DNA of 64,000 bases from Prostheceraeus crozeri (lineage: Eukaryota > Platyhelminthes > Polycladida > Euryleptidae): assembly GCA_907163375.1 (NCBI GenBank), contig CAJQUW010001458.1, positions 62,001 through 126,000 on the forward strand, read 5' to 3'. Positions 23,281-36,800 of this stretch are shown in pieces (the stretch's first letter is position 1; every line of letters starts with the position of its first letter). The notes under the pieces are model-generated. The model had not been told where the DNA came from and did not search any database. It saw nothing but the letters and a program-made list of their open reading frames with translations. Made by a program: the position numbers and the translations under genes.

Positions 23281-24561
23281 CTTTAGTGAGAATTAACAAC
23301 GATTAAGATGAGCTATCCCAACCTTAATTTTTCCAAATCACTTAGCTTTCATCTGATTTACTGCATTGCACTTGCATTGCTACTTATTTGAAAATGATTG
23401 CAATTATATTTCAGTAGAGCTTGTATGTCCGTTATTTGCACTTGATACGCTACATATGGTCCCATGAAATATTGGTGAAATTTGATTTCTGCAAAATTTT
23501 CGACTAGATTGATTGCAGAAGCAGATATGTGCAGGTCGGAAAATGTGAACAATAAATTCATCGCTAAATTGCATGCATGACACAAAAAGCATGTCAAATA
23601 GGAAATAATAGCAATAATAAAGGCGTTTGTTTGTTGAAATCCCCAATACCGTGAAATGTGAGACGTGAAGTAATCAGACCGACATGGGAAGTAACAAGAA
23701 AGCAAAAAAAAATTGTCACGATTCCTGATTTGCTAAATATTTCGGATATACTTACAGCAATGAGATCCAATCGATCATCTGGGTACTCTAGCCGCGTATA
23801 CTAGAGTAATACACTGAAATGATGAAAATGATCATGAAAACTGAATCATACTATCTAAGGAAATTATTAACAGCTTCTCTATGGCTCCCTAAAATATCGA
23901 TCCACTGCTGATAAACAAGAATGGCACCCTTGATATGCACATTTTATGTACAAGTTGCTCGGATAGGACAGTAAACGAGATAAAAGTGGCCGGAGAATAA
24001 TTTGACGTACAAGTTAATTAATATTAAAATCAAACATGAACTGGCAAATTGATATCAAATTGAATACATGTCACTAGTTAAATTCTTATTTGCTTTACCA
24101 TTTTTTTCTCATATAACGATTGCATGATCGAATATATTTCTTTACTTTCGCATAATTGCTCATATTATTAGGGAATGAAAACCCGAGCCAACATTTCTTT
24201 TTGTAATCAGTGAGTTACTTCAACGAAATAATCTTCATTAAGAAAAATCAAGATATAGCAAAAGCATCACGATCCTATTCCCTACCGTTGGCTATTGTCA
24301 TCAAACTAGATGATGACAGATCGCAATTTGATATTCGGTTGAAGTGCTTGAATCATTCGATGAAGTTGCTAATTAGATGCGATAACGATAACCTCAGACC
24401 CTCATTTACGTGGCACCATTTACGACATGTTGTTATTTAAATCTCGTGACTAACATCAAGTATATCAATAGCATTCCGCCCGAGCTGACCACTTATGTGA
24501 TAATATTCAATGCCCTCAGGCTTCCCCAAATTTTCGATTTCTCTTGCTTGGATGAACTCAC

Positions 24562-24849
24562 CTTTACTGACGTAATTGACATTTCTTATGAACACAAACT
24601 TCGTTCTTTTATAAAAAGCTACAATTCGTATCGTGAACATTTCATCGCCATTACTGTTTTGCCTTGGAGGAACATTGGATTTGTATATCTTAGCTCCAGA
24701 TCCCTGCAGGGAATTCCGGTTATTAATCTTCCATGTTATCTTTGAATGTTTTGTGACATCCTCATTTGATACAGCGTTTCTCAACAAAATATTTGCATCA
24801 ATAATGTTTTTCCTGATTTTCTCTGATTTGAGTCCAAATTCAAGATTCA
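24562..24849 (-). CDS. Modular gene, repeat exon D15
   Basis: The acceptor is TAAATTTCAG at 24850. The exon opens NLEFGLKSEKIRKNIIDANI and contains VTKHSKITWKINNRNSL, GSGAKIY and RNVNYV. Two donors are possible, both phase 1: AAAG/GTGAGT at 24562 (better consensus, used here) or A/GTAAAG six bases earlier. The F-N of strand one is F-G here, and an extra basic YKRTKFVF replaces the usual Y-x-G-x-T-F. It is one of the more diverged copies and the last recognised repeat. Confidence 0.75.
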
Positions 24850-27800
24850 CTGAAATTTAGAAGATTACCGGTATGCATGTAAACAGTATAAAAATACTAC
24901 CTATGTCTTGACTATATTAAAGTGCATCAATATGTCAGTGTGTGGACCCACGCCAATAGTCTAGTGCATTTTTATTGGTCATATACAAAATTCCTAAAGC
25001 TGTTAAGGAAAAGACCATGAATAGAGCCGGACAGAGATTGAAAAGAGGAAACAGAGTGGAAACAGCATCAACAAAAATCCATGGCTTCCCTTCTGATCGA
25101 TACTTCATGAAACATGAAATCACGTAAACCACTTGTAAACTAACTATTAACATTTGTTATCTGCTAAGTATTCATTGTTACCGAAAGGGTCTGAAGGGGT
25201 CGCAGCGGGTCTACATGCACTGTACATGCAATGCAAGTAATATTGTGATATCTACAGGTTTTCCTGATAGAAAATGTTTTTTATCAAATGAAGCTATGAA
25301 CTGGTTTATGAAATTTCTGAGACTGAAGCTTTTGAAAAATGCTCTCACCGCCATGTTTTGAATCTGTCAATTTGCTTTAGGGCATATACTATATACTATA
25401 ACCAAGGCCCAGATTTTATGTAAACATGAATCTAAAAATGCACTTAATTTTTTTACATTTAAATCACACAAGAAGAAAAGAGAGTTTAACAATAGGCCTA
25501 CGCTATCGTAGCTAAATTCAACTTCGATTTCATTTGATAGGACTGCCAAATAGATGCACATTATATACTGTATATGTTATAGAAGTTTATTATTGGCATA
25601 ATGAAAAGTTACTTTAAAATGGAAGCCTTGCATTGATTTCATGTAAAAATTCTATCGCAGATTAAGCTGCAGTATTACTCAATATTAGTATGTATAAAAA
25701 TACATTACTCCATAATACTGTGATTAGCGCTATAGTTATAGGTTCCAATATGTCCATAAAAATGTCTTACTGGCGAAATTAGCAGAGCTTTAAGTGCTTT
25801 TTACGATGTGCTCAATCAGCAAAATTATCTTCACTACCTCCCGCATTGTACCACCTTGAAATAGATCGGCGCTGTAGCCTTGGTGGTGGAATGTCTGCTC
25901 TGAGTCCGGGAGACCATGGTTCAAACCATTGTTGAGTCAAACTGAAGACTTTAAAATGGCTACACTCTGCATTCTTGCAAAGTACTCAACGCAAAAAGAA
26001 TGAGAGTGGGATAAATAGCAACTCGACCGCATGGGAGAAAGGCTCTGTACGTACATGTATGTGCTCCCGAGCATAAACAAAACAGGACTTGTAAATAGAA
26101 CAATTAAATATTGAGTTGCATCCTCAGTTGAAAAATGGGAACAGACTTGAGCAGCTGCTATTTCATCCAATATCAGGAATCATCAGCAGGCCTAGTTCAC
26201 ATCTCTCAACATCGACATAACTCCTTGTTTTAAAGTTGTACCCATGGCCGTCTAAATTTGCGATTTGCAATTACTAAGTTAGTAAATTTTGACGGGCATT
26301 CATTAAATATCATTTCAAACACACTACTGACAAATCGCCTCAGTTAACGCGTCTGCAATAATAAACAGGCTCTATAAAACATGGCTTATCTACTTTATTT
26401 CATTTATTTTCATCTATCGTCAGAGCTCATCGGTGAGATTTATATGTGATGATTTATACATGAGATTTATATATTCATTATATTTCAAAATTCATCGACA
26501 GGTCATTATCAATGTCTAAGATTGTCTAGAATGTCTAGCTTGGTGTCAGTGAATTAGTGAGTTAATGTATATCTTTAACTATCGATGGATGCATCATACT
26601 CTTGAGCGAATATCATCCACCCTGTCGATGAAATGACTCTGTCAATAAAAAGATCTGACAATGAAATGTGCCTGTCGATGACGTGAACCACTATAGTGTA
26701 CGTATGTGCAATACATGGTACACTATTGAATATATATTGCATATATAAATTGCTTTTAAAATCTCTTATTTGCTTTTAGAGCTATTTCAGCTTCCTTCAC
26801 TTTGCATCTTATTTTTAATAAAAAATGTGTCTACCGGCTTCCTTACTGTCTAGTTTCTTTCTATTGCAATTACGTATGTTATCAACGCGTTCACGCGACA
26901 CTACTGCGGTACTTTGCCATTTTCATTATCAATAAAGACACTATCATTATCACTAAAAAGATGAAGTATTCTAAAAGTGAATGTTGCTTTACATAATTCA
27001 GCAATATCGATAGTAAAAATTGCAAACTATCGCTTTCAATTCTAAACATTTATTATAGCATTTTAGTGACCACATTGACTATTTCTGTGTGATATTTTTA
27101 GCGAAATCAAAAAAAGCCTATCTTCGAATGGAGGTGTCGAAGAATTAATTGCGGGGATTCTCAACTGCGTGAGTGCTTAACATTTTAGCTCCTTTTGCCT
27201 TTCGGTTAATGGTAAGGTAGTGACAAGCACGGACTTCACCCTTCTCTCTTGATCTTAATATATTGATTTTTTGTGTATATTTCGTAATGATTTATTATGA
27301 TTGATGGTGACAGCGCAAATACATTTTTTTCAAAAACTTTTATAGATATTTAGATGGAGCGAGAGTGAGAGCGAGGCTGAGAGTGAGAGTGAGAGCGAGT
27401 CTGAGAGTGAGAGGACACTGTAAAGCATAATTACAACATCAGTGAGGCTATCCACATCAATGCCGATCGATGAATATCGACACTTGACACTTGACTCACC
27501 TTGAATAATTTTGATCCGTGCCATGATTGTATAGGTTTGACCTTTGTATATCACAGTGAAAGTTATTGGTACGAATTTGTAGTCAGAACGTTTTAAGGGA
27601 ACAATACCTTCCTGAACGATGTGACATCCTTTTCCAGTAAATTTACTCTGAGACGTTAGGACTATAGTCCATGAAATTTTTGCTTCGTTTGTGATTTCTT
27701 TCATCGTGGTGGGATCATAGAATTTGATACTTGCATCAAGTTTATTATCCTTCGTCAGTAATTGACTGTTGAAACTTATGGTTACTTTTGGGTCACGAAC

Positions 27801-30800
27801 TGCAACTAAAAAGAAACAGTCTTGAAAAAATTGCTAAAAGTACTCATGCTTGCTGGATTACCTAGCTGACCGCTTTAGCCATGTGTACAACAAGATGAAA
27901 ATAAAAAAAATAATGTATGCAGTATTATTGAATGGCATATTTTGAATGAGGTGCATGAAGAGAAATGGTGAAAACCTGTTTGGGTCGTCTACTATTATGA
28001 CTTCTTTCGAAATGTGGCCATTGCAATTTCTGAAATGTTATTCAATAAGTTCAAATATAGTTATATGTGGAATTAACCTTACTCTGCCCAAGGAAGTTAA
28101 ATTTATTTTAAATGACAATTTTTTTCTATCATATTATTCATTTAGCATTAGTAATTGTATTTAGATTGGTTAAAACTTTTGCATTGACATAGCTATCGAA
28201 CAGGCAGTTTGCACACTATAGTGTCGGTTGGGCAGTTTGGGACTATGCACACTACAGTGCGCATACTAGATAAAGAGTACTTTTAAAATGGTAACAGCAT
28301 TTGAGTGCTAAGAATTCATAAGTAAAATGAAGACATCAAACATCCAAGCAAATCATGCACAGTTTATTACATTACATGGATATTTTATGCTTATCGTATA
28401 CAATCAAAGTGACAGTCATGTTATGAATGTCTATATTGCGGAATGAAAAAATTTGAAGCAATTCTTGCCTTTCGTCACGCAAAGATGGGAAATGCACTAA
28501 TTTTTTTGTTTCAAAATATTTTAGGTACTATTAACAGACAACGATTTGAAAATCCTTATCTATGGTAATCCTTATAATACGTATTTTCAAATTTTGAAAG
28601 ATTTTCTGTCAATCTTATGCCAGTCTTTTGAATTTAAAGTTTGAACACGAGTTTAAGAAATAAATGAAAGTAATGTTTCCGATTTCTGCATGCGATTAAT
28701 TGCATGAATTTGTGCTTTATTCTTTAATATCATAATTTGAACACTACAGTGAGCAATGGGCAGAGTAAGGTTAATATTGACGATTTCAAGCAATCTGAAG
28801 TTTTCAAATGAAAGCGAAAAGGTACACAAATTACTGCTAAAGTTTCCTTCTATATAGGCTAATTATTCAATACGTGAACATTTTAGCTGCCGGTACGTAG
28901 TTTTACATTTTATATTCTCAAAGAATTATATGAGCAAATTGTCAAGAAACTGAATGAATTAAGGAGAAATGATGAATATTCTCTAGGGGTCGAAAAATGC
29001 TCTTTATTTAGGGGATCATTAGATGTAGCTACTGCTTTGTACATGACTCTGCATAATATAACCGTTCATACAAAGGGTGACTACAACTTTTTGAGAATGT
29101 TTCAGCAAACCCATTTATTTGACGACTTTGCTATTCTCGATCATAATTATGAGACATACATGACTAAAGCTTATTATTTATCAAGACTGTGATGAAAATG
29201 ATTAATTGTTCCTTTCTTGAGCACATTCTGAAAGATCTACCAATTTAAGTTCAATCAGATAGCAAAATTAGTGTATTTCATGTAGGTTCAATAGGAAATA
29301 ATTTCTGTTAATCACACTTGTTTAATAGCCATTGACGTGAAGAAATGAGAGAAAGTGGCCTACTTTAATTGGAGATATGATTTATCCAAGGCATTTCAAA
29401 TGAAAATTTGATAAGTTCATCAGCACTGTTTGCATAATAGGATGAAAGTGGTATTTATTATATACCGGTAAAGCTGGACATAATTAAGGAATCGGCCAAT
29501 TCTGAGATGATCGACCCTAAGTCCTAGAGAATTACGGTGCGTACAAAATTCGAGAAGCTACAGTATCTGGAATTTCAGCTCATGTTGAAGGTTTCTGTTT
29601 GTTATTAATCAATCTGCAATCTGCATGTAACTGTAGATGAAATGAACTGATTTACGATCGTATTTTATCGAATGTTGAAACTTGTAGTGACTTTTAGGTT
29701 GCGAGCTACAACAAAAATAAACGGTCTTGCAAGATTTGCTATAGTCACTCATGCGTTCAAAATTACCAAACTGACCGCTTAATCAATGTGCCTAATACGG
29801 ATATAAAAAAATGATGACAAATTTCAGCATTTTAATTTAATTGCATCATTTGAATGAGGTACATGAAAAAATGATATTAATGGTGAAAACCTGCTTGGTT
29901 CGTTTAGTTATATGTGGTATTTATATGTACAGAAAAAATACGACTTTAAGCTACTTTAATAAGTTAAAAAAGACACAAAAATTTCCTACATAGGTATTTT
30001 TGCTTTAATTTGCTATGTATCCTAAAAAACTGTAATACGTAGCATTCATTAATCACTCAAACTTAAAGGCTGTATAGAAAGTGAATGTTTTAGTAGATGG
30101 TAATGGCGTGGCTCATAGAAGGGGCATGTTATTAAATTAGTGAAAAAGTGGATAATTCAAATAGAAATGAAGAATATTCTCTAGGATTCATATTCTCTAG
30201 AAGTCGCTGAAAAAATAATGCACATTTATATAAGAACTAACTGTTTATTTTTTTCCAAACGTACCTTTGCCCATGCAGCGTGATTGACATGCCGACAAGG
30301 ACTCAAAATTATTTGCATTTCCACCGCAACCGCCATAGTAAAACATGCTGCATTTTTTTGTTAAGAAGTTGTAATAATATCGTGCTTTATGTCCTCTGCA
30401 TCCTCCAATAGCTCGAGTTAGATAGCATTGACCTGAAATATGTAAAACTTCATCCTCATCATTGGCAAATGACAGTTGTAATGCATTTGGTAGTTTTCAT
30501 AAAAACCCGACCTTAGTTCAATGGCTCAACTCTCATAATTGTTGTGGAATATCTGAAACGCATCTATATCCCGGGGAGGGAGATTCGTCCTGCCCTCCCA
30601 TATCTTTTAAACAACTGCTCCGAATGCCATGGAATTCATGTACCAACAATTTCATAGTGTGAGCTTTCTAATGGTGTTATTCATTTGCTCTTGCTTGTTC
30701 ATCCTTGTGACAAAAACAGCACGTTGAAGCTTAAAATTGTTGATTTTGACCGATAATTGACATTTTCTGCAATTTTGCGAAATTTTTTGGGTAGACTGAT

Positions 30801-33800
30801 GTTTATGATTAACTGAACTAAGAATTAAAACTGATGCGTTTAGTCAGAAGTCAAAGTACAAAATGTCAGAAAGAATTGGCAAAATTCAGAACTTCAAAAT
30901 GTACTTTTCAAAAATTTGACCTTCTGAAATCTGACGATTTTCACAAAAAGCTTGGAAATACGCTAAAACTGAAAGTTTTTTTGAAGAATTGTGTCCCATT
31001 TGTAACCTTGTATTTGAAAAATGCCACAAATAATGATGAGCTTATTATATTGCATCGCGAAGCCTTTCGTCCGGTTCTCGGCTGTCGATGCCACCGGAAA
31101 ATCTGATTGTGAAATGATCAGCTGAAAGTGACATGGAATGATGACATCTCATGGTCACAACCCAAATGCATTGTACACAGAACATAGATATCAAAGTCAG
31201 AACAATAATGAAATCGAATACTTTACCACGGTAGAGACAAGGGTCAGTTTTTTTAATTACAAGGGCTTCTAAAATGCGTAATTTACAACTAAAACGGCTA
31301 TGATATAGAACTCTGAAATCGTCACGAGCGCAGGACGGATCAAAAGAGCATACTTGTAAATATCTAGTAACAGCAGTGACGGAATGCGAGTGGAGCGTGG
31401 TGGAAATCTTCTCTGATTGAAAATCCAACGCGGAACATGCTCAACTACTTTCTCTTGCAAACTCCTTCTAGGTCTCCCAATGCACTTGCATCCACAAGCA
31501 CATTGAAAAGTGTAGATGACATTAGAGGTGGAGAGTTCTGGATGTCTGTCCGTTAGAGAACTGAGCTGAACACGACGAATTGAAACTAACACACGAATTT
31601 TCATGAACAAAAAGTTACTTAGCGTCACTTTAAAAGCTCGAACAAATTGAGTGGCAGCTCGGTCACCGATGAAAGGCTAAGTAAAAAACACAGTCTTCCT
31701 TTCAGGACCAAACAATGGAAGTTCAGGTGAACGAAGTGGACGAAAATACCTCATACCGCATCACTATGGTGGTACCGGCATGGCATTAGTATTCTACTCA
31801 CATAATTAACTATCAGTCATATCTACTGCGCACAAAAAATTGTGTGAAGAATTTTCTGACTAACTCTCCAAAGACGCTTCATTCCTTCTCTTTGTTGCCT
31901 CAGCCGGCTTCACAAATATAACTTTCACTCAAAAGCTTACCCAATGTGTACATCAGCCGATACACATATGTGTATCGTTGTCCATTGTAGACGATCGTAA
32001 ACTTGATCGTCAGTGAAAATCTGCGAGTCTTTTCATTTCCGACTGGCTTCAGAATTCGTTGCCAATTGATTACACGTCCTTTTCCGCTCATTTTGTGATC
32101 ATTGTTAATTACCCATGAGATTTGGCATGATTTAGTTAGGTCCTCTCCATTTTGCTGATTTTTTATTTGAAGGGTTGCATCAACCTTGCTCATCTTTAGC
32201 AGCTTGTCCTTGTCGAGGTGGATAGAGTATAGCAAAGACACTTTTTTAACTGAAAATTAAACATTTGAGCAAACTTGTTATTCCTTGATAAAAAAGATTA
32301 AAATCGATGATAAAGTAACTGTAAAGCTGGTTTGGATACAATAAAACATCTATTTTCCATTCTCATCAAGACTTACAGTAGTTTGTATAGGGAAAACATA
32401 CCTTGGAAAAATTATCATGATTATCAGCTTTAAGATTTGTCATAATATACATGTCAAGTGTTGCTGTTTTCAACGCCGCCTACACTTGATTTCATGGCCC
32501 AAATACTACCAATCTACCAGCACTTCTAGTGGAAATAAATTACTTTTGTATCTTTTGACCTTGCTACAGAAATTAGATAACTGAAATTAAATTCTCTTTT
32601 CCTTATTTGATCCATTTGATAGTGGACTGGTAATGATTCTACTCTGATGACAAGAATCTGCAACTGTGGTATAGCTTCATTAATTTCCTCTATATGTAGC
32701 AACATTGACCTCAATCGATAGGCCTATCTGACCGAACAGCTGAAATGACATCAACAGACACCTGGCTTCCAGTGCAGTCCTACTGATTTAAACAGAAAAG
32801 TTGGACTTCTAAGCCATCGTTGCTGTGCATGTAACTGTCACGTATAATATACCATCTGAAATCGATATTTCATTTACTTATTATATGATAATCGATTCTG
32901 ATCGATGATTTATTAAAAACTTTTAAATTTACGCTATAAATAGAAATTTCCATAAAAATTTGTCTGGTATTACATGGATTTGCTCGAGAATGCCGTCATC
33001 ACTTCATACTAAGTAAATGTTCTAAACTGACTTTCATGATCTGACTCAACCTTCAGTAGAAAATTGCAACATTAGAGTTTCCTATCTACAATCTATCATG
33101 CGTAATCCACGTTCAAATATGGACGTACAACATCGGAATGACATTGAAGATTCGACATATTTCCAATGCTGATGTTTTTTTCCTTCCGCTTTTGTACAAG
33201 CACAAATTAGAGATTTTACCATCCTTCCCAATTAATAAGTGACAGCACTCGTAGAAGTTGTTTTAGGCAGGAGGCACACGCGATAAGTCATAAGTCATAA
33301 GCAATGAGCCGTCATTCGGTTGAGAATCATCGGATGATTATCTTCAATAGAACCGAAGATGTAACATAACGGGCCATTCTCTATGCTTAAGCTTTACTAG
33401 GCTATGGTTTATGCACTTACGAAAAAGTATATGTAAAAACATGTTAAATTTTCTTCTTTTGTTAGCTTGTATTACCTGTCATGAGAAAAAATTGTCAAAA
33501 TGACTTATGACTTATGGGTTATGGAGGATCGTGACACGACGTGCGAACGATGGCTTATGGTTTATTCTGCATACCTCCTCCCTTAGTAGATTGTAATTCA
33601 AATACATAGATTTTCGTTTTGTGTAAGACAGCAGGGGTGCCGTGGAGATAATCAGATCCATTTTCATATCACACATGTGACTTTTTCTAAGCCAGGATAA
33701 GATCTGTCATAAGATCAAACAATGTCCTATTTTCCAAGTTAAGTTAATAGATTTAGAATCTAATATAAAGACGTTTGCATCCCAGACAAATAAAGCACAT

Positions 33801-36800
33801 TTTGGATGTGATTTGTTAAGATGCTACTATCCTCACTGCATATTATTTTGCAAGTACTTAACACGTCATGCTATATTAACACCACAATGCATACCAAGAG
33901 TGCATGAATAGGCATGCATCCTGCACCACCATGCACAATATCTCACACTATTTTCCGTGGAGGCGCATTCAAGTCATAAAATGCTCAAAAACAGAACTTA
34001 TCGGAATAATTCTTTTCGAATGCATCTTTTTAAAGGTCTGATGCAGCCGCAGCGGAACCTGATGCATCATTATCAATTATACCTCTCAGACCAGCTCCAG
34101 AGTTGTAAGTGGGCCCGGTCCTTTGGTGGGCCGGGCTTCAGCTTGAAAAATTTTGTGAGTACCGTCATATTTATTATGTCTAATTTAATCATAATAACAT
34201 TTTTCTAATTTAGTCATTTAAATTCTCTGAATCAATTCATTTGAAGGCTTATCGACATGATTCTTAAGCAGATGAAATAATGAAAGAAAAGAAGATGAAA
34301 TAAATGCCGGCAAAGGGTCATAAATGTGCTTTCTCGACCAAATCCTTTGCAAGGAGTTTCATGCCTTTATCTGAGTTAAGGCATCTATTGAATAAATTAA
34401 GTCTAGTCAAGCAACACATTGTCGCATTCGACTTTATATGCTGCAAATATGTTTTTTTGTGAAGTGTGTCAACTATTTCATGTGGTGATGATGTTCAACA
34501 ACAATTGATCGACGATAGAACAGTTGCAGTTTGGTCAAAACAGTCGATTGAATCTTTAGTTTAACTTTTGAGTTAATGACTTAACTTTTTCAAATAGGCT
34601 ACAGTGTACATGTCTTCAATGCTTTCGTTTTCCCTGTTTTTATAAACTAAAATGCAACTTACGAGAATAGGCATCAATTGGTCCATCAAATAAGATCCAG
34701 TTTATTTATGATGGACAGATGCGTTATTACATGTACTACAATATTCAAAATAATTCACAATGTATTCGAAGTATAAAAATTCACTTTACTGCTCAACAAT
34801 TATCAATTTAGTTACAGATGGTACATACATGTAGGCTCTACAACATGCGACATTGTAATCAGTAATTAGCTTTCTAGAATGATTTTTATGGTGATTACAC
34901 TCAACTAACGTAACTGATATGTTCATTAAAGATGGTAAAGTGCGCAAAACGATAAACTTTGTCACCCGGGCCCAAATGCAGAACTCATACGTGCCGGCCA
35001 GGTCCGGGACAAATGTTTTGTAGTCACTGTGGGCTCGGGCCGAAATAGCAGGCCTCTGATCAGCTCAATGCAAAGATAAGAAAAGTCATGAAAAGAAAAT
35101 ATCTGTCGATTTTCAAGCAAAAATCCGACGAGGGGCAAATCCTGAGGCAAATTTGGGTTAAAGCTATGAAATAAGCGCGTTCCGACAGAAAATATACTTA
35201 CACAATGTATACCGTTTTAGATACGTATATGTAGTTCTTTGTCCCTGGTAGACAATTGAAAAGCTGATTTTCAGGAAGTAAACACTTCTGCTTTTGACTG
35301 GGTGTATTTTATTCCATGTGATATTTGAGCCAGTTCCTGACATTTTAGGATTATCGTTGATAGTCCATGAAATTTGACATTGCTTAGTTACGGCATTTCC
35401 ATTTCTCCGATTTTTAACTTCTACGATGGCGTTAACTTCATTCATTTTCAATTTGTCCTCGTCCAAACGTATATTGTATTTGAAAGACAATTTTGGTGCT
35501 AAAATCAAGCATAATTATATTTCATAAAAGTTTCAATTTATGCATTCGTATAAAGCCGATGTTTGATATCTTAGTATAACTAAACTATCTTAAGATACCG
35601 GTAGTTTAAACTTTGACTTCGACTTTAATATAATTCATTGTTAGAAGGATTCAGACAGTATAGCAACATTACAGTGAATCTTGAAACAATAATCGATTAT
35701 TATCTTTGGAAAAGTCTTTGCTTAGGCTGCATTGAAGCTATACTTCGCAAGATAGCCCGATAGCTGGCAGCTATACTATAATAGTATTTAACAATTATTT
35801 TTCTGCTGTAATTTATACATAACTCAATCTGTATAACTTAAACTTAAGCAAAATTGTTTTACAGTTTACCACTTAAACAAGTATACGGTTAAAGTATGCA
35901 TCGTGTGGACGAGTCTATGATCATCATGTTGCCATGCTGCTGGTCTTGATTCTTGTGGTCATGAATCAGCATTCTGATGGGCTAATATATCAAGCATATA
36001 ATCCAATTATCAAATCACTGATTGAACGGCTTCCGACTGAGTATCACAGAAAATCCTCTGAACGTCTTTGACGCACGGTGTACTTTCCTAATTTAATGAA
36101 GTGGGACATATGTATATAACCCCACCGCGGGAAAGATGTAGATGACCAGTCGGACAAATGTTTCTTTGACCCCCAGTCGGACCGGTGTCTTATGAACTTA
36201 CAAATAAGAAATGACAGTCAATTACAACAAAATTGACTTACGTATTGGAAACGTGTACTCGATAACCTTGACGAACGTTCTGCCACCATATGTAACTGTC
36301 AATTTGACACTGACAACGTATTTTCCGCCTCGCTTTATTGGATGTAGTTTCCTGATGTCAATACCCGTGCCGCATCCACTATGTTTATTATCATTGTTGA
36401 CAATCCAACAAACTTTTATCTTACTTGAAACGTCCTTTGTTCCAGTTGTAGCAATCACTGAAGCACTCACTATGAATTGTTTGAGCAATTTCTCGTTGAA
36501 TTTGATAGTTATTTTTGGTTTTGCTGGAATATTCAGGAATTTGATGTTACAGTGAGCCTGCACACTAAAACTGGTGACAAATGTTTGTCTTAATGTATAA
36601 AAATATTATCAGATCAATGGAGAAAAAGTTGAACAGCTAGAAATATGTGGAATGTATGAGACAATCTTTAATTCAACCATATAAAAGGCAGATATAGTAG
36701 GTAGAGTGTCGACACAAAAAATGTCATCTGTCATCATACTGTGAAAATTCTTACATCGAAAATTCAGCTTTCGCGGAGATCATGTTTCTGCGGTCTAAAA

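Larger units (their letters stand above)
24850..27499 (-). other. Intron between D15 and D14
   Basis: About 2.65 kb. It contains a tRNA-like relic (25868-25940) and a purine-rich simple repeat (27357-27413). A hydrophobic open frame at 24935-25153 is discussed under rejected items. No further repeat-domain exon was seen. Confidence 0.6.

Noticed and set aside
24935-25153. Minus-strand open frame with strongly hydrophobic stretches (for example FVDAVSTLFPLFNLCPALFM), like a multi-pass membrane protein piece.
   Set aside because: No clear donor site, no family recognised, and it lies between exons D14 and D15 of the extracellular array, where a membrane segment makes little sense. Could be an antique pseudogene or chance.
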